From Antedon mediterranea (Eukaryota; Echinodermata; Crinoidea; Comatulida; Antedonidae): a stretch of 64,000 nucleotides of DNA. The translations under genes were made by a program, and so were the position numbers. Under the pieces are notes generated by a model that worked only from the letters and a program-made list of their open reading frames with translations, searched no databases and was not told the origin of the DNA. This document shows, piece after piece, positions 1-12,000 of this stretch. Numbering within the stretch: position 1 is the stretch's first letter; every line of letters begins with the position of its first letter. The stretch lies in NCBI RefSeq assembly GCF_964355755.1, contig NC_092674.1, positions 23,152,001 through 23,216,000 of the forward strand. The letters run 5' to 3'.

Positions 1-449
1 ATGAATATGTCAATGCCGGTGAAGGTTTACACATCTAAACTTGCCAATTGTACGTTGTTGATTTTTTGTTATGTCATGAACTTACTTGTTACTTGTTACT
101 TGTTTGCATAGCTATCCCCATTATTGGGGACATTTCGCCGTCATTGACATTATGTTGACATAGCACAACAATGAGAGACAATAATTTTGATGAGAAGGTC
201 ATGGAACACTAATTAATTTTAAAAACAACTAAAATCCTGAGACCTGTAACCCTTGGTAGGGACCCTGACGGATACTCTCCCTCCGGGTCAAAGGGATCCC
301 GAAACTCATCGGTGGGCAGGTGCGCTCATCTCCCTGTTCAGCACTATTCCTGATGATTACCCAACCTATTTACATTTAAAATTAAACATCAAGACATACA
401 AATTAATCAACTTAATGACTACTGGACATAGTAGTTATTGTCTTCTATA

Positions 450-965
450 AAAGATGCTGGAAGCACTTCCTTAATATAGTCTTCTCGGTCTAGTTGACTA
501 GCGTTTATAGTTCTCTGAAGTATACTTGGGCTCGGTCTTCCTATCAATTTACTTTTTTGGTCATAAAATGTAAGAACTTTGCAGGGATCTTAGTTCTGTC
601 TCCGAATACAATGTGAAATCCAGTTAGATTGCTGTTGTTGGTAGAATTCAAATACTGATATTGTGTTGGTTATTGCGTAGAGCCTCTGGTTATTGACAAC
701 GTACCGCCAATCGGTTTCCTGTTCTTCTTTCTCAGACTCTATTTCTTTCTCATCGTCTGATTGTGTATGTTTGTCTGGTGGGTTGACGCGTCTGAAATCA
801 TCCTCCTGAGGAATCTGTTGTACGTTGTTGTTATTAGTCCGATTTCAGTGTTTGTTGGTCTCCAAGCATGACAACCGTACATCAGTCTGCTTCTAACCAA
901 TCCGTTCAGGAATTTGATTCTTGTTCTAAGGTTAATGATTTGATTTGTCAGGAGTTTCTTATGTC
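450..965 (-). mobile_element. Decayed LINE retrotransposon 3' fragment
   Basis: Read on the minus strand, this stretch gives broken pieces of the region C-terminal to a LINE reverse transcriptase. The clearest is a piece around 840-960 reading LNGLVRSRLMYGCHAW, followed by a frameshifted piece with FEFYQQQQSNWISHCIR and a KSKLIGRPSP motif. The pattern NGLVRSxLxYGC(H/E)xW then a W-I-x-H-x-IR motif is typical of non-LTR retrotransposon C-termini. Stops and frameshifts show it is dead. It lies in the putative last intron of the SRA1 homologue. Confidence 0.6.
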
Positions 966-1329
966 ATGAATTTAGCACTTAAATAAGGTTATGTAATAAA
1001 GAAACAAACGTTACATTTATATTAAACAGTTTAATTTACCTATGCAGATCTAGGATTTTAAAATAAGATAGGGGGAGCCATCTACATAATTTTCAGTGCT
1101 GTATCTCCCCATACTACAATGTTTTCCTGTAAACATGTAATTTCATAATGATACACAATTGTCTGTAGACTTTTTTTAATGGTATTGTTAATGGTTTTGT
1201 TATTTCTTATTATTGTATTGTTTTTCCTTGTGTGTGCTGCCCATAATATTTTAATGTTTTATATTTGTAGTATTGACATAAAATGTAGCTTTTGCTGCTT
1301 TTTGTTTTATATTTTTATATTGAAATTAA

Positions 1330-1352
1330 AATATATATATATATATATATAC
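1330..1352. repeat. (AT)n microsatellite
   Basis: About 11 AT dinucleotides in a row, in the non-coding DNA upstream of the SRA1 exon. Confidence 0.9.
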
Positions 1353-1630
1353 ACACTAGGAGACATGTTATGCTATGTTGTTGTAAGAGAGATAAATCTA
1401 GATACATTCCCGAGCATCTAGACTTGCCCCAAGTAGTATATGTATGAAATGCCATATGTGCCAAAATAGTTATCTTTTTACTAATATTAAGACAAACCCC
1501 CATCTAGAACCCAGACCCAGACTACAGAGAATCGGGTGCTTCAACCCTCTTAGATTTGCCTGTATATTTCAAAAAATTGTGTGTGATGCGATTGGTTGTA
1601 TTTCATTATGGTTTCATCTGTTCCATACAG

Positions 1631-1950
1631 CTCTTGTTAATTATCAATATGATGAAGCATACGAAATACACCTAACATTAATGGTTGATCATGTGACGGA
1701 AGTAAGCCAATGGATGGTAGGCATAAAAAGATTGATACACGAAGCTAAAACAATTCGGCCAACACCATCAGACGTCCAAAACGAGAGCAACACAGAACCT
1801 TCTGAAGATATAACACCCCAGTTACAACTTTTTGATACCAACAATTTTCAGAGCTTGAAGATTAGCCAAGAAAGTGAAGATGCCATAACTCAGGGAAATA
1901 AGGATGTTGCTGATGTTGCAGATAAATCGTCAAAACCGGAAGATAGTTAA
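1631..1950 (+). CDS. SRA1: SRA1 homologue, last coding exon (partial gene)
   Basis: An acceptor (TTCCATACAG) at 1621-1630 opens a phase-1 exon that runs to a TAA stop at 1948-1950. Its first part reads [20 protein letters not shown] and continues [10 protein letters not shown]. This matches the highly conserved C-terminal helical domain of steroid receptor RNA activator protein (SRAP), where the [15 protein letters not shown] block is diagnostic. The remaining ~65 residues are an acidic, Ser/Asp-rich tail without recognised domains. SRAP is a small protein from a locus that in vertebrates also yields a functional non-coding RNA; it acts with nuclear receptors and splicing factors. The upstream exons are not visible in 1-1630, so they probably lie before the window. 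The open frame extends upstream of the acceptor but only as intron readthrough. Confidence 0.85.
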
Positions 1951-2689
1951 TATTAATTTTATATTTATATAATTTTTCAATACAAAGAATATATATTATA
2001 TATGTATAAATAAGTATGACAATTGAATTCAACCATTAATGCCAAATTGCCGTTATGAAAGATAAGAAATGACCCAATACAGAAAAAGACTAAAACAATA
2101 AGGGCAGGGAAAACCTATAGGTAAGAGGAACTTGTTCTTCAGTTGTCTGCCTCCTTCTCCTAAATAGAACAATAAAAACAGCAACCATTCTGTTTGAATT
2201 TTGTGAAATAACAAACAATCCTTTTATATACTTGCCATTACAGATCTATTAAATGTGTTATTAAAGTGAAATGAAATAAAAACTGAATTCGTCATTATTA
2301 AAAAGGTATTGTTACTGCAAGAGCTATGGAAAGAGCAATTGAATAGAGATAACTAGACAGAGTGACCAAACTTGACATAAGAGAAAGAACGACAAATATA
2401 ATAATGAAAGCACTCAGAAACTGAGTGAAGTACTTGGCAAAGTATTGCCACAGAAGTTGCATGTTGATATTTCGGCCCATGTTAAAAATGTTTCTTTTTA
2501 GCATTGGTGAAGTTATTAATGAACCTATTTTCTTGAAGTCTATAGGCCTACCTATTTACACCGAAAAATTCAGAATAATAACTTGAACTTTGTATGTGCT
2601 CTCGTGCTAACAAACAAGTAATAATAAATAAAAAGAAAGTGTGGATTTGGGCAGGAAATAGATGAGTTTAGCGGCAAGGAATTAGAAAC

Positions 2690-2920
2690 CAACAGAGGCT
2701 GAAATGAATTATTGATGGAGAGGCCTACATCCCAGCAATCCCAGGGTCATGCTTTGCCAGCCGTCTCTATCCAATGCTTGCCTCACACCATTTTCATAAC
2801 TGTTGGTGTTGATCCATTTTGATGTTATCAATCCATCCAGTTAAGTTCTGCTTCTTCCTCTTCCTCCTCAAGAAGTGATCACTCCTGCAACAGTCCTTGC
2901 CGTATCACATGGCCAAAAAA
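2690..2920 (-). mobile_element. LINE 3' end fragment
   Basis: Minus-strand translation in shifting frames gives FFGHVIRQGLLQ, a Lys/Arg-rich stretch, GWIDNIK and then a tail ending QALDRDGWQSMT. This is the usual end of RTE/CR1-like non-LTR polymerases (FGHVxR...G-R-P...W-x-D...RDR..W). Frameshifts show that it is inactive. Confidence 0.6.
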
Positions 2921-3505
2921 TGTAAAAGTAAAATATTTAAAAAGTGGTGAGGAAACTAGGGCTACAGTAAATATGATTTGTTGGAAATATCTTCTTGCAC
3001 TGCAATCTTTTCTTTATAATTGTAATACTGTCATTACATTTGATAAAACCAATGTATTACATAACGTTATTATGTTATGTTATCAATCCAGAAATAGTTT
3101 ATAATTTCATTTTCTGATAATGTATGTCTATGTCTTTATTGTATATATTAAGTTGAATAAAGATATTTAGGTGACAGCAGGTGATATTGCCATTCCTTTA
3201 TTAAAATGTTCAATAAAGTCACGATTTATAAATGAATGTTAAATAAATACATTTAATTCTTTTATTTCCATAAGACAGGATGTATTAAAAAAATTATTAC
3301 ATTCTAATGGTTACTATGCCGTAATTACGTCATCAATGAAAGTAAATTAACGATTTCTTTCTTACTAATACATTGCTTTTTTGTACTTTTGTTCATTTGT
3401 ACAATGTTCTTAAGAACGGATTTACTTGTAAATTACCGAGATTACTTAATTCATATGTTGCATTTGATTCCACTTTTGATATTTTTTTAAATTTTCTATT
3501 TTTTT

Positions 3506-3812
3506 TTAAAGATTTATTGTCCTCCTGAATTTTTTTTTTTTATAGATTTTTGTCATTTGAATGTCACATAATAGAATAAAAAATATAAAATAAAAAAATA
3601 AATAAATCGAACACAAAAATGTATTGTCTGCCAGTCAATGGAGTTTTGGTTGAATTTAACCATTTATTTTGTCATTTTATATGAGAAAACATTATTTGTT
3701 TCTTTTTTTTACGGAAGGGATTACGTTTATTAAAACTAAAAAATAACCTATTCAAAGTCTGATTTGATTTTTCTTAATTTTTCATGTTTTTGGGGGATAA
3801 TATATCTTTAAA
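3506..3812. mobile_element. MITE family B copy
   Basis: About 307 bp bounded by inverted ends: AAAGATTTATTGTCCTCC on the left and GGGGGATAATATATCTTT on the right. The interior is AT-rich without an ORF. Related copies lie at 55808-56120 and 58020-58455. Confidence 0.6.
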
Positions 3813-4040
3813 TTCAAAATTAAGAAATGTCTAATTGGTTCTTTGCCGATGTTCCTTTGTCTTGTGTGTTTATGTATTCCAGTCTGAAAATGACGGGCTC
3901 TGCTGTTGATTGTGAATTTAAATATAAAAATACAAGAATAAAAAATGAACTTTTATGTTTATTGTTCGAAGAATGAAACATCTACTTTTGATGATAATCA
4001 CCAGGTAAAGTATCTTCAATTCAAGATAACTGAATGGAGG

Positions 4041-4366
4041 AAAATAATAATAATAATACCACATTTATATAGTGCCCTTTTCATGAGTAATCATGCTCAA
4101 AGGCGCTTTACAAGCATTAATACCCCAGTATTTGCTTTGGGATCAAACACGTATGGAAACATACTCCCATAATGCAGCCGGTAACCAGCGCAAAGTTGTG
4201 TCTAGATCTAACTAACTGGGTACCCATTTATACACCTGGGTGGAGAGAGGCAACGTAAGTAAAGTATCTTGCCTACGGATACAAGCAATGCGGCGAGAGT
4301 TGGATTCGAACCTAGGTCTGACGATCGGTAGTCCAACGTCCAACGCACTGTGCCACACGCCCTTAC
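4041..4366 (-). mobile_element. tRNA-derived SINE (second family)
   Basis: Read on the minus strand it starts near 4366 with a tRNA-like head: A-box-like TGGCACAGTGCGTTGG, then a B box GGTTCGAATCC. It continues with a body containing TACCCAGTTAG and a conserved tail AAGGGCACTATATAAATG, and ends in (TAT)n at 4046-4058. Pol III boxes at the head and a short simple-repeat tail are the SINE signature. Confidence 0.7.
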
Positions 4367-4732
4367 GATGAGTTATTTGAAGGCGAAGAGAGGGGTTCTT
4401 GGGTATGGTTGTGTATATACAGGTATACAGTTTTCCTACTAAACTAAATCATTCTGCATAATAATAATATAACAAAAATATGGATATGTAAACATTTCTG
4501 AATACCATCGTGGCCGGCTGTGAAAGGGCCAGCCAGGCTTTTATTTTTTCGGGTAAAGTTGGCTTCACGGACCATATCATTTGTGAGGTAGGTCACCAAC
4601 CTTGGTAAATAGTCTACATTCATGTTGGTTAAAGGGAAAGTACCTGTAATTAGTAAAATAATGTAATTTGCCATTTAATATTGAGGTCACAGATTTGAAT
4701 CTAATCTGAAAATTAATCAATGCTAAGTGTCC

Positions 4733-4738
4733 TTTATT
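4733..4738 (-). promoter_or_regulatory. Candidate polyadenylation signal AATAAA of the SVEP1-like gene
   Basis: TTTATT on the + strand, AATAAA on the minus strand, 129 bp downstream of the stop codon at 4867-4869. It is the first canonical hexamer found after the stop. Confidence 0.45.
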
Positions 4739-4866
4739 ATTGATTCTTCTTTCTTGTTTCAATATTCTCTAACCCTATAGAGTTTTTAGGCCGGTCTTTG
4801 CAGTTAAATCCCCTTTACCATAAATACTGAAACTATAAATATTAATGACCTATTATATAATCCGTC

Positions 4867-5861
4867 TTACAAGGACGACGACGAAAGTGAATAGCTATCA
4901 TTGCCAGACTCTGCTACACATTGTGGTGTCGATGGTGATGTCCACGTCCCATGTTGGCATGTCTGATAATTATGTCCCTGTAATTCATAGCCATCTCGAC
5001 ATTCGAAATACACCCGAGATCCGTGAAGTACATTTTCAAACGATGATATGTAACCGCCTATGGGAGGTCGAGGTTTTTGACACGACTTAACGCATATGGG
5101 GGTAACTGAAGGATTCCAGGAACCAACAGAAAAGGAACAAGTTTGCGTTTGTCCACCCATTAACTGATATCCACTGTCACATGAATACGATATTGTTTTC
5201 AGGTTAGCATGTTCTGATACTATCAATGAACCATGGCTGATCTGCTCAGTAGGTAGGCCGCATTTTTTGCATAACGGTCTTGACGGCGGGAACCAATGAC
5301 CATTTATTGTACAAGTCTGTGCTGAACTGCCTTCTAAAGAAAACCCTGTCTTGCACATAAATTTAACCCTGCTGCCAACAATGGTGCCGTCTACGAGTGC
5401 GTGACCGTCTTCAAGAGGACCGACTGGAGGACAAACAATTTCTGTAAAAAAAAGAAAATATATGACAGTCAAACATGCAAATGATAAGCAATGAAAAAGC
5501 ATGTGACCAACTTAGCCAGTTAAATCCCGATTATCAGCTATACAAATCAAGAAAAGAACAGGCTCAAGAAATCGATTTGCAACCAAAATAAAGAGGACAG
5601 AAAGAAATATTTCCATAGTTCTTTATAAAATAGGAAACGCCAGAGGTAATCAGAAATACAGATTAAACAAAAAACGACACAGACTACAATTGATATTACC
5701 TTTACAATAAGGATCAACACCAGACCAACCCAAGTCCAATTCGCAAACTCGTTCAACTGAGCCCACAAGAACGAAGCCCGGATCACACTCGTAAGTAGCA
5801 ATCGCACCAGTACGATGTACTCTACCATTACTAGGTGAAGACGGTGTATCACATACAATTG
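4867..5861 (-). CDS. SVEP1-like exons 30-31: CCP domains 6-9 and C-terminus
   Basis: Exon 30 (5700-5861) is one CCP ([30 protein letters not shown]). The terminal exon 31 (4867-5441) holds three more: [14 protein letters not shown] to [24 protein letters not shown] to [10 protein letters not shown], and [12 protein letters not shown] to [10 protein letters not shown]. The protein ends after a short Ser-rich tail (SYSLSSSSL) at TGA. Fusing three CCPs in one terminal exon differs from the one-exon-one-CCP pattern upstream. Confidence 0.92.
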
Positions 5862-8800
5862 CTAATTGAAATAAAATTATTTTAACACTGTTATTATCCA
5901 TTGTTTTGTTATATCTATATCTATATATTTAAAAAATATTATATTTGTGTCTATCGGAAATATGTCTGAAACTTCTGTACTAGAGTGATGTGATGGGCAA
6001 GTTCGAAAATAAATGGAAAATATAACTATATGAATAAATGTATTAAGCTTTGTCTATACCATCAAACTTTCTGTGACATACCGGTATGCCGAAATATGGT
6101 AGTGCGTCATCGTGTCCATATAATGGACACATCACATTGTTTTGTCATATAGGCCTAATAGTCTAGGCAAAAAATGTGAAAAAAATGAGTTAGGGAGAGT
6201 GGAATGTTAGAGGCTGTCAACATAGCCAGATATCCTAATTAAACCCTTCTGATCACTCTAAGCCCTGTTGACACTATTTTTTGCCTCGTCTTGAAATGGC
6301 GGCCATTTTTCAAAATGGCCGCCATTTTTGTATAAAATGTGGATAAAATCAGATCTAAATAAGGTAGATACACAATCTTGGTGTCTAAACACATGTACTT
6401 CAGACACGGAATCCATTAGGCCTTGTTGACACTTCAGTTTTTGCCTCTTATTAAAATGGCAGCCATTTTTCAAAATGGCCGCCATTTTTATATAAAATGT
6501 GGATAAAATCAGATCTAAATAAGGTAGATACACAATCTTGGTGTCTAAACACATGTACTTCAGACATGGAATCCATTAGGCCTTGTTGACACTTTAGTTT
6601 TTGCCTCGTATTAAAATGGCAGCCATTTTTCAAAATGGCCGCCATTTTTATATAAAATGTGGATAAAATCAGATCTAAATAAGGTAGATACACAATCTTG
6701 GTGTCTAAACACATGTACTTCAGACACGGAATCCATTAGGCCTTGTTGACACTTCAGATTTTGCCTCGTATTGAAATAGCGGCCATTTTGAAAAATGGCC
6801 GCTAATTTTATAGAAATGTGCATAAAATCGGATCTAAATAAGGTATATGCCCGATCTTGGTGGGTAAACACATGTTTTTTTCAGGCAAGGAATCCATTAA
6901 ATCTATAATAAATAAATTTAAATAGTTTAATTAATTAATTTTTAAAGTTAAGTGCACAGTAGCTAACATTTTTCAAAATGGTTACCTAATTTATCTGTTC
7001 ATGAAATCGAAAATCTGGAATTTGTTTTACAAATTGGTAAAGGTTTAGTTTGTATAGAGCCATGACTAGGATTTTAAAGCCTCAGCTTTTGTTGAATTCA
7101 TTTGCATGTAACTTCACAGATGTTTCATCTTGACTGTGTAGGCCCTCCTATTAGGCCTACATAAACTAATATTATTTACCTCCGCTAAGGAGATATATGT
7201 AGTCTATCGCGTACCCAAATCAGCTGGATTTGAACTATGTCAAGCTAATATCTAAAGCAAAAAAATGTATCATTCAATATGCTCCCTATCAGTGGATATA
7301 TTTTGCCAAGTACTTCACTCAGTTTCTGAGTGCTTTCATTTGTTTGTCTGTTTGTTAGCAGGATTACTCAAAAAGTTATTGCAAGATCTTTACCAAAATT
7401 AGGGTTAGATAGATATGTGGTCAAGTTCCACTCCATTACATTTTGGAGGCAATCCGGACCACAGTCCCAATTTTGGACCACTTTTTAGTATTATTTTCAG
7501 ACCTGCTATTTTTAAGAGATAGGAGAGAATTTTCAAAAGCCGGCGAGCAGTCTTAAAGTAAAGTAAACTGAATCTGCATTTTCTCGATAACTACTTGTCC
7601 AAAAAACTTTTTTAGATCTGATTTTATGCATATTTTATATAAAAATGGCGGCCATTTTAAAAAATGGCTGCCATTTTAATACGAGGCAAAAACTGAAGTG
7701 TCAACAAGGCCTAATGGATTCTGTGTCTGAAGTACATGTGTTTAGACACCAAGATTGTGTATCTACCTTATTTAGATCTGATTTTATCCACATTTTATAT
7801 AAAAATGGCGGCCATTTTGAAAATGGCTGCCATTTTAATAAGAGGCAAAAACTGAAGTGTCAACAAGGCCTAATGGATTCCGTGTCTGAAGTACATGTGT
7901 TTAGACACCAAGATTGTGTATCTACCTTATTTAGATCTGATTTTATCCACATTTTATATAAAAATGGCGGCCATTTTGAAAAATGGCTGCCATTTTAATA
8001 CGAGGCAAAAATTGAAGTGTCAACAAGGCCTAGTGGATTCCGTGTCTGAAGTACATGTGTTTAGACACCAAGATTTTGTATCTACCTTGTTTAGAACTGA
8101 TTTTATGCACATTTTATATAAAATTGGCGGCCATTTTGAAAAATGGCCGCCATTTCAATACTAGGCAAAAATTGAAGTTTGAACAAGGCCTAATGGATTC
8201 CGTGTCTGAAGTACATGTGTTTAGACACCAAGATCGTGCATCTATCTTATTTAGATCCGATTTTATGCACATTTTATATAAAATTGGCGGCCATTTTGTA
8301 AAATGGCCGCCATTTCAAGACGAGGCAAAAAATTAAGTGTCAACAGGGCCTAGAGTGATCAGAAGGGATTAATTAGGATATCTGGCTATGTTGACAGCCT
8401 CTAACATTCCACTCCCCCTAAATTGATTTCTAAGCATCTTTTCAGATTTTTGTCCTAGACTATAAAGTTTATTAGTGTAGACAGAGCTTTAGGATGGAAC
8501 GTCATGTGTAAATGCAAATCAAATTATATTCACCAATAATAGTATGCCAGGATATCATAAATAAAATTATTTTTTAAGAGAGTATCGATGATTGATATGA
8601 TGCATTATGTATTTTTAGTAACTTTATTTTTCACCTGAACAACTTTTTCCGTTAGAGTGTAATTCGTAGCCAGGATCACACGCGCATCTATAACTTCCTA
8701 ATGTATTGTAGCATCGATGTTGGCATGCATAAGGGGATAAACACTCATTTACATCTGCAAAGTAAGTATATAAATAATCAAATCAACAGTCATTCAAAAA

Positions 8801-8979
8801 CAATATATGAATTATTGCTTGTATTATTATTACAAATATAATAATCATAGAATTGATTATTGCGCCCTCCATTTCGACATACATTTGCATATATTTGCAT
8901 ATAACGGCCTAGTAGCATGTTAAGAGTGTTAATGTTAGTTATAAATATACAAAAAATTGAACTGAGAAACAACTACGAA

Positions 8980-9057
<78 letters not shown>

Positions 9058-12000
9058 AATATATCCAATCATTTTGGAATTGCACAGTTTACCTTTACAG
9101 GACATTCTATCGACGAGTGTGTACCCATTTCTGCACGAGCAATCATAACCCACAACTAAATCTGTACAAAGTTGTTGGCAACCTTGTCTGGTCGTACCGT
9201 ATAGGCATTCATTAATTTCTTCTAAAAATGCAATAAATTATGTTTTATATTAAGAAATTATTTTGATTGGATTAGATCTATTTTGTATCTATACCCAGTT
9301 AGATATAATTTTCAATAGGGTCGCTACAGTAGGCTACGTAAAGAAACAACGATGAACGCCTAATCGCCTAACAAGGTACTATACATTAAATATAATAATG
9401 AGTCCCGTAATCATTCTTAACATAGGGGATGGTACAAAGCATTATTTGGTAGGGTGGCCAGTTCATCTCATTACCTTCATATTCTCCCTGGTATTTTTTA
9501 AACCCAGGTAGTCATTTACAGCTCATTGAACATACACATTACTGGGCCTATCACACGTTTTAATAGCATTAATTATTATTATTACTTACGAAGACAATGT
9601 CCTTCTGAAGATAAGGGATACCCTTCACGGTCGCACAAACATTCGTAGCTACCCATTAAATTAAGACAGTTGGCATGCCTTCCACAGTTACCATGGTACA
9701 AAAAGCATTCATTAATGTCTAAAAAAAAACATATAATCAACAGTAACAATATAATAATAATATTAACAATCCTCAAATTATTTAAATAGTATATCTAGCT
9801 TATATTCTCTTCTGGTTCAAATTAATATTAAGAATAAATGAATTAAATAACGTAAAATCCCGAAAAAAATTCCATGGGCTTCTTCGTTTTTTAGGACTCT
9901 TGGGTGGGTTTCTTTTCGAAATAGGCTTCTTTTCGAGATTATTTTACAAAACAAAGAGGGGGGCTTCTTTCGAGACGGGCTTCTTTAAAAAAAAAAAAGC
10001 TCCATGGGCTTCTTTGTTTTACGGAAATTCACTTTTCTGATAACAAGGCCATATACATGGCTGCAGTCGCGTGCGCAAATTTGGGCTAGTGTTTACCGAC
10101 CGATCGACTGACCAACCGACCGACATAGTGAGCTGCCAGTCGTATTTGTGGTAATTAAAGAATATAACGGCAAAGAAGGCCATTTTTTAGGAAACTATAT
10201 AGAGGAAACTTTTCAAGGTAAAAGCAACTCTTTGCAGCATTGACGTCACAGAGAGGTTGTTATGATGGCTTTTAAATTCTACCGTGACGAACCCGGTTTC
10301 GCCATCCAATAATATATGTATGTATGTATTAATACATGGGAAGCTATGCAACGCACAACCCTTCTTTTTAAACTAAAACCTTCCTTGTAAAATTCTTACT
10401 TCTTCTTCACAGTCCTTTGGCGGGAATCAAATAGTCTTTACTATAATCATTGAGGGCGAAGTTTGAAAATAGTCAACAATGTTAAATTTCTCACCGATAC
10501 ATTTAGCCTTTGTACCAGACCAACTACCATCTGAGCTACAAGTGTGACGTTCACCTCCTTCAAATTCAAAACCGTCTGGACATTCGTTTATGACACTTTC
10601 CCCTTGTAGGTATCTTGGAAGTACAGGGGTTACGGTACCGTGGTTAGGTGGTACAGGAATTGGACACTCAACGTCTGAAATGACATTAAAACATACAGAA
10701 TAGAAAAAAATCAGAGGAACTAGTATGCGAGTCAATTCCATCCACCGTGCGGTGTCCAAGCCTTGCATACATTGTAGTATGACTTACCGATTTCGCAGTA
10801 TCTTCCAGTATGTTTTAAATCGCATTCACATTGAAAGCTGTTCACACCATCGATGCATCGTCCTCCGTGCTGGCAACTGACCGCTTCACAGTCATTAACA
10901 TTGGTTTCACACAGTTTACCTAGTTAAGAAGAATTTAGAAGATCAAATGATTAGTAAGAGCAATAATATCGTGACGATACAACGATTCTATTGTCATTTG
11001 ATTCGATTTTGAAAAATATTATTTCCATCAAATAAATGGTTATCCTAGTTCTAAGTTGAAAACTCTTTTTGTTTTTTTGTAAGAAAAATGTATGTGTATT
11101 TTTTACTTATCGTCGATCTTTATTGTCCGTAGTATAAACAGACCTTTATGCTTTCGTATCAAAGAGTAGAGTAACTAAGAGTAGGAAGTTTGAATACAAG
11201 ATATTTCAAAGATGGTGTACATTGATATATAGACAAATTTAGTCTAAACACGGTTATTAGTCCAACACAATTGGAAGATTTTTTAATTAAACGTAAACAT
11301 TTAAAAATGATGATGTTTAGTGTTAATAACCGAAAGTTTGGCATATTTTTTTCTGACTCTTTTACTTACAGCCATTGTTACCCACAGTATTTTTACATTT
11401 TCAGAAATTAGTCTACATATTTTTTTCGGATATTCGTATAAATATAAATTCGTTTTTACCAACCTGTATAACCAAGATTACACTTGCACTCAACTGAATT
11501 ATTGCAATTGTGATCTACGCATGCGCCGTGTACACAAGGATTTGGGTTACAATGCGGACACTCTGTTTCACATTTTTCTCCTTGATATCCCGGAGGGCAT
11601 ACGCAGTGAGCCTCATCAACCCCATCTCTGCAGTTTCCTCCATTTATGCATTGTAATTGTTGACATTGGTCAAGATCTAGATGATTAATTATTTTGTATT
11701 AAAGCAATGGCCCATATAAATGTTATAATAAATATGCAGCAGTTAGTGTAAATCATGATTTAACACGATAGACGGGCTTAGAGAAGACGGGTTATATGCG
11801 TTTCATCTCCCTTTTGAAAGGTGAAGAAAGGACTTCTAGGAAAGTTTTGAGAACCCTTTCCACTTCCATCATTTATTTGTAGTAAGATTTATAATAAAAA
11901 TTAATTTGTATAATTATACTTAGATTTTGTAATCCTTTCCGTTGTTTATAATTGAATTAATTCGTAATTTTGTATATATTTTCTTAATTTGTTCAACTTA

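Larger units (their letters stand above)
1951..4732. other. Intergenic between SRA1 and the SVEP1-like 3' end
   Basis: No gene seen. Very AT-rich. It contains a LINE tail (2690-2920), a MITE (3506-3812) and a SINE (4041-4366), listed separately. The 68-codon minus-strand frame at 2298-2504 has no recognisable domain. A 35-bp stretch within it (about 2420-2460) recurs inverted at about 7300-7340 inside the foldback element spacer. Confidence 0.6.

Noticed and set aside
6258-8336. Overlapping 83-117 codon frames on both strands repeating [15 protein letters not shown]
   Set aside because: They arise because the 160-bp foldback units happen to lack stops; the same peptide appears in opposite orientation in each arm and has no domain.
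8935-9153. Open frames across the (CTGT)n tract
   Set aside because: A tetranucleotide repeat reads open by nature; the adjoining [18 protein letters not shown] belongs to SVEP1-like exon 28, which ends before the tract.
11367-11410. Microexon candidate on the minus strand reading [10 protein letters not shown] before a GTAAGT donor
   Set aside because: No usable acceptor: the only AG upstream brings a stop codon, and exons 24 and 25 already join in frame within an EGF.
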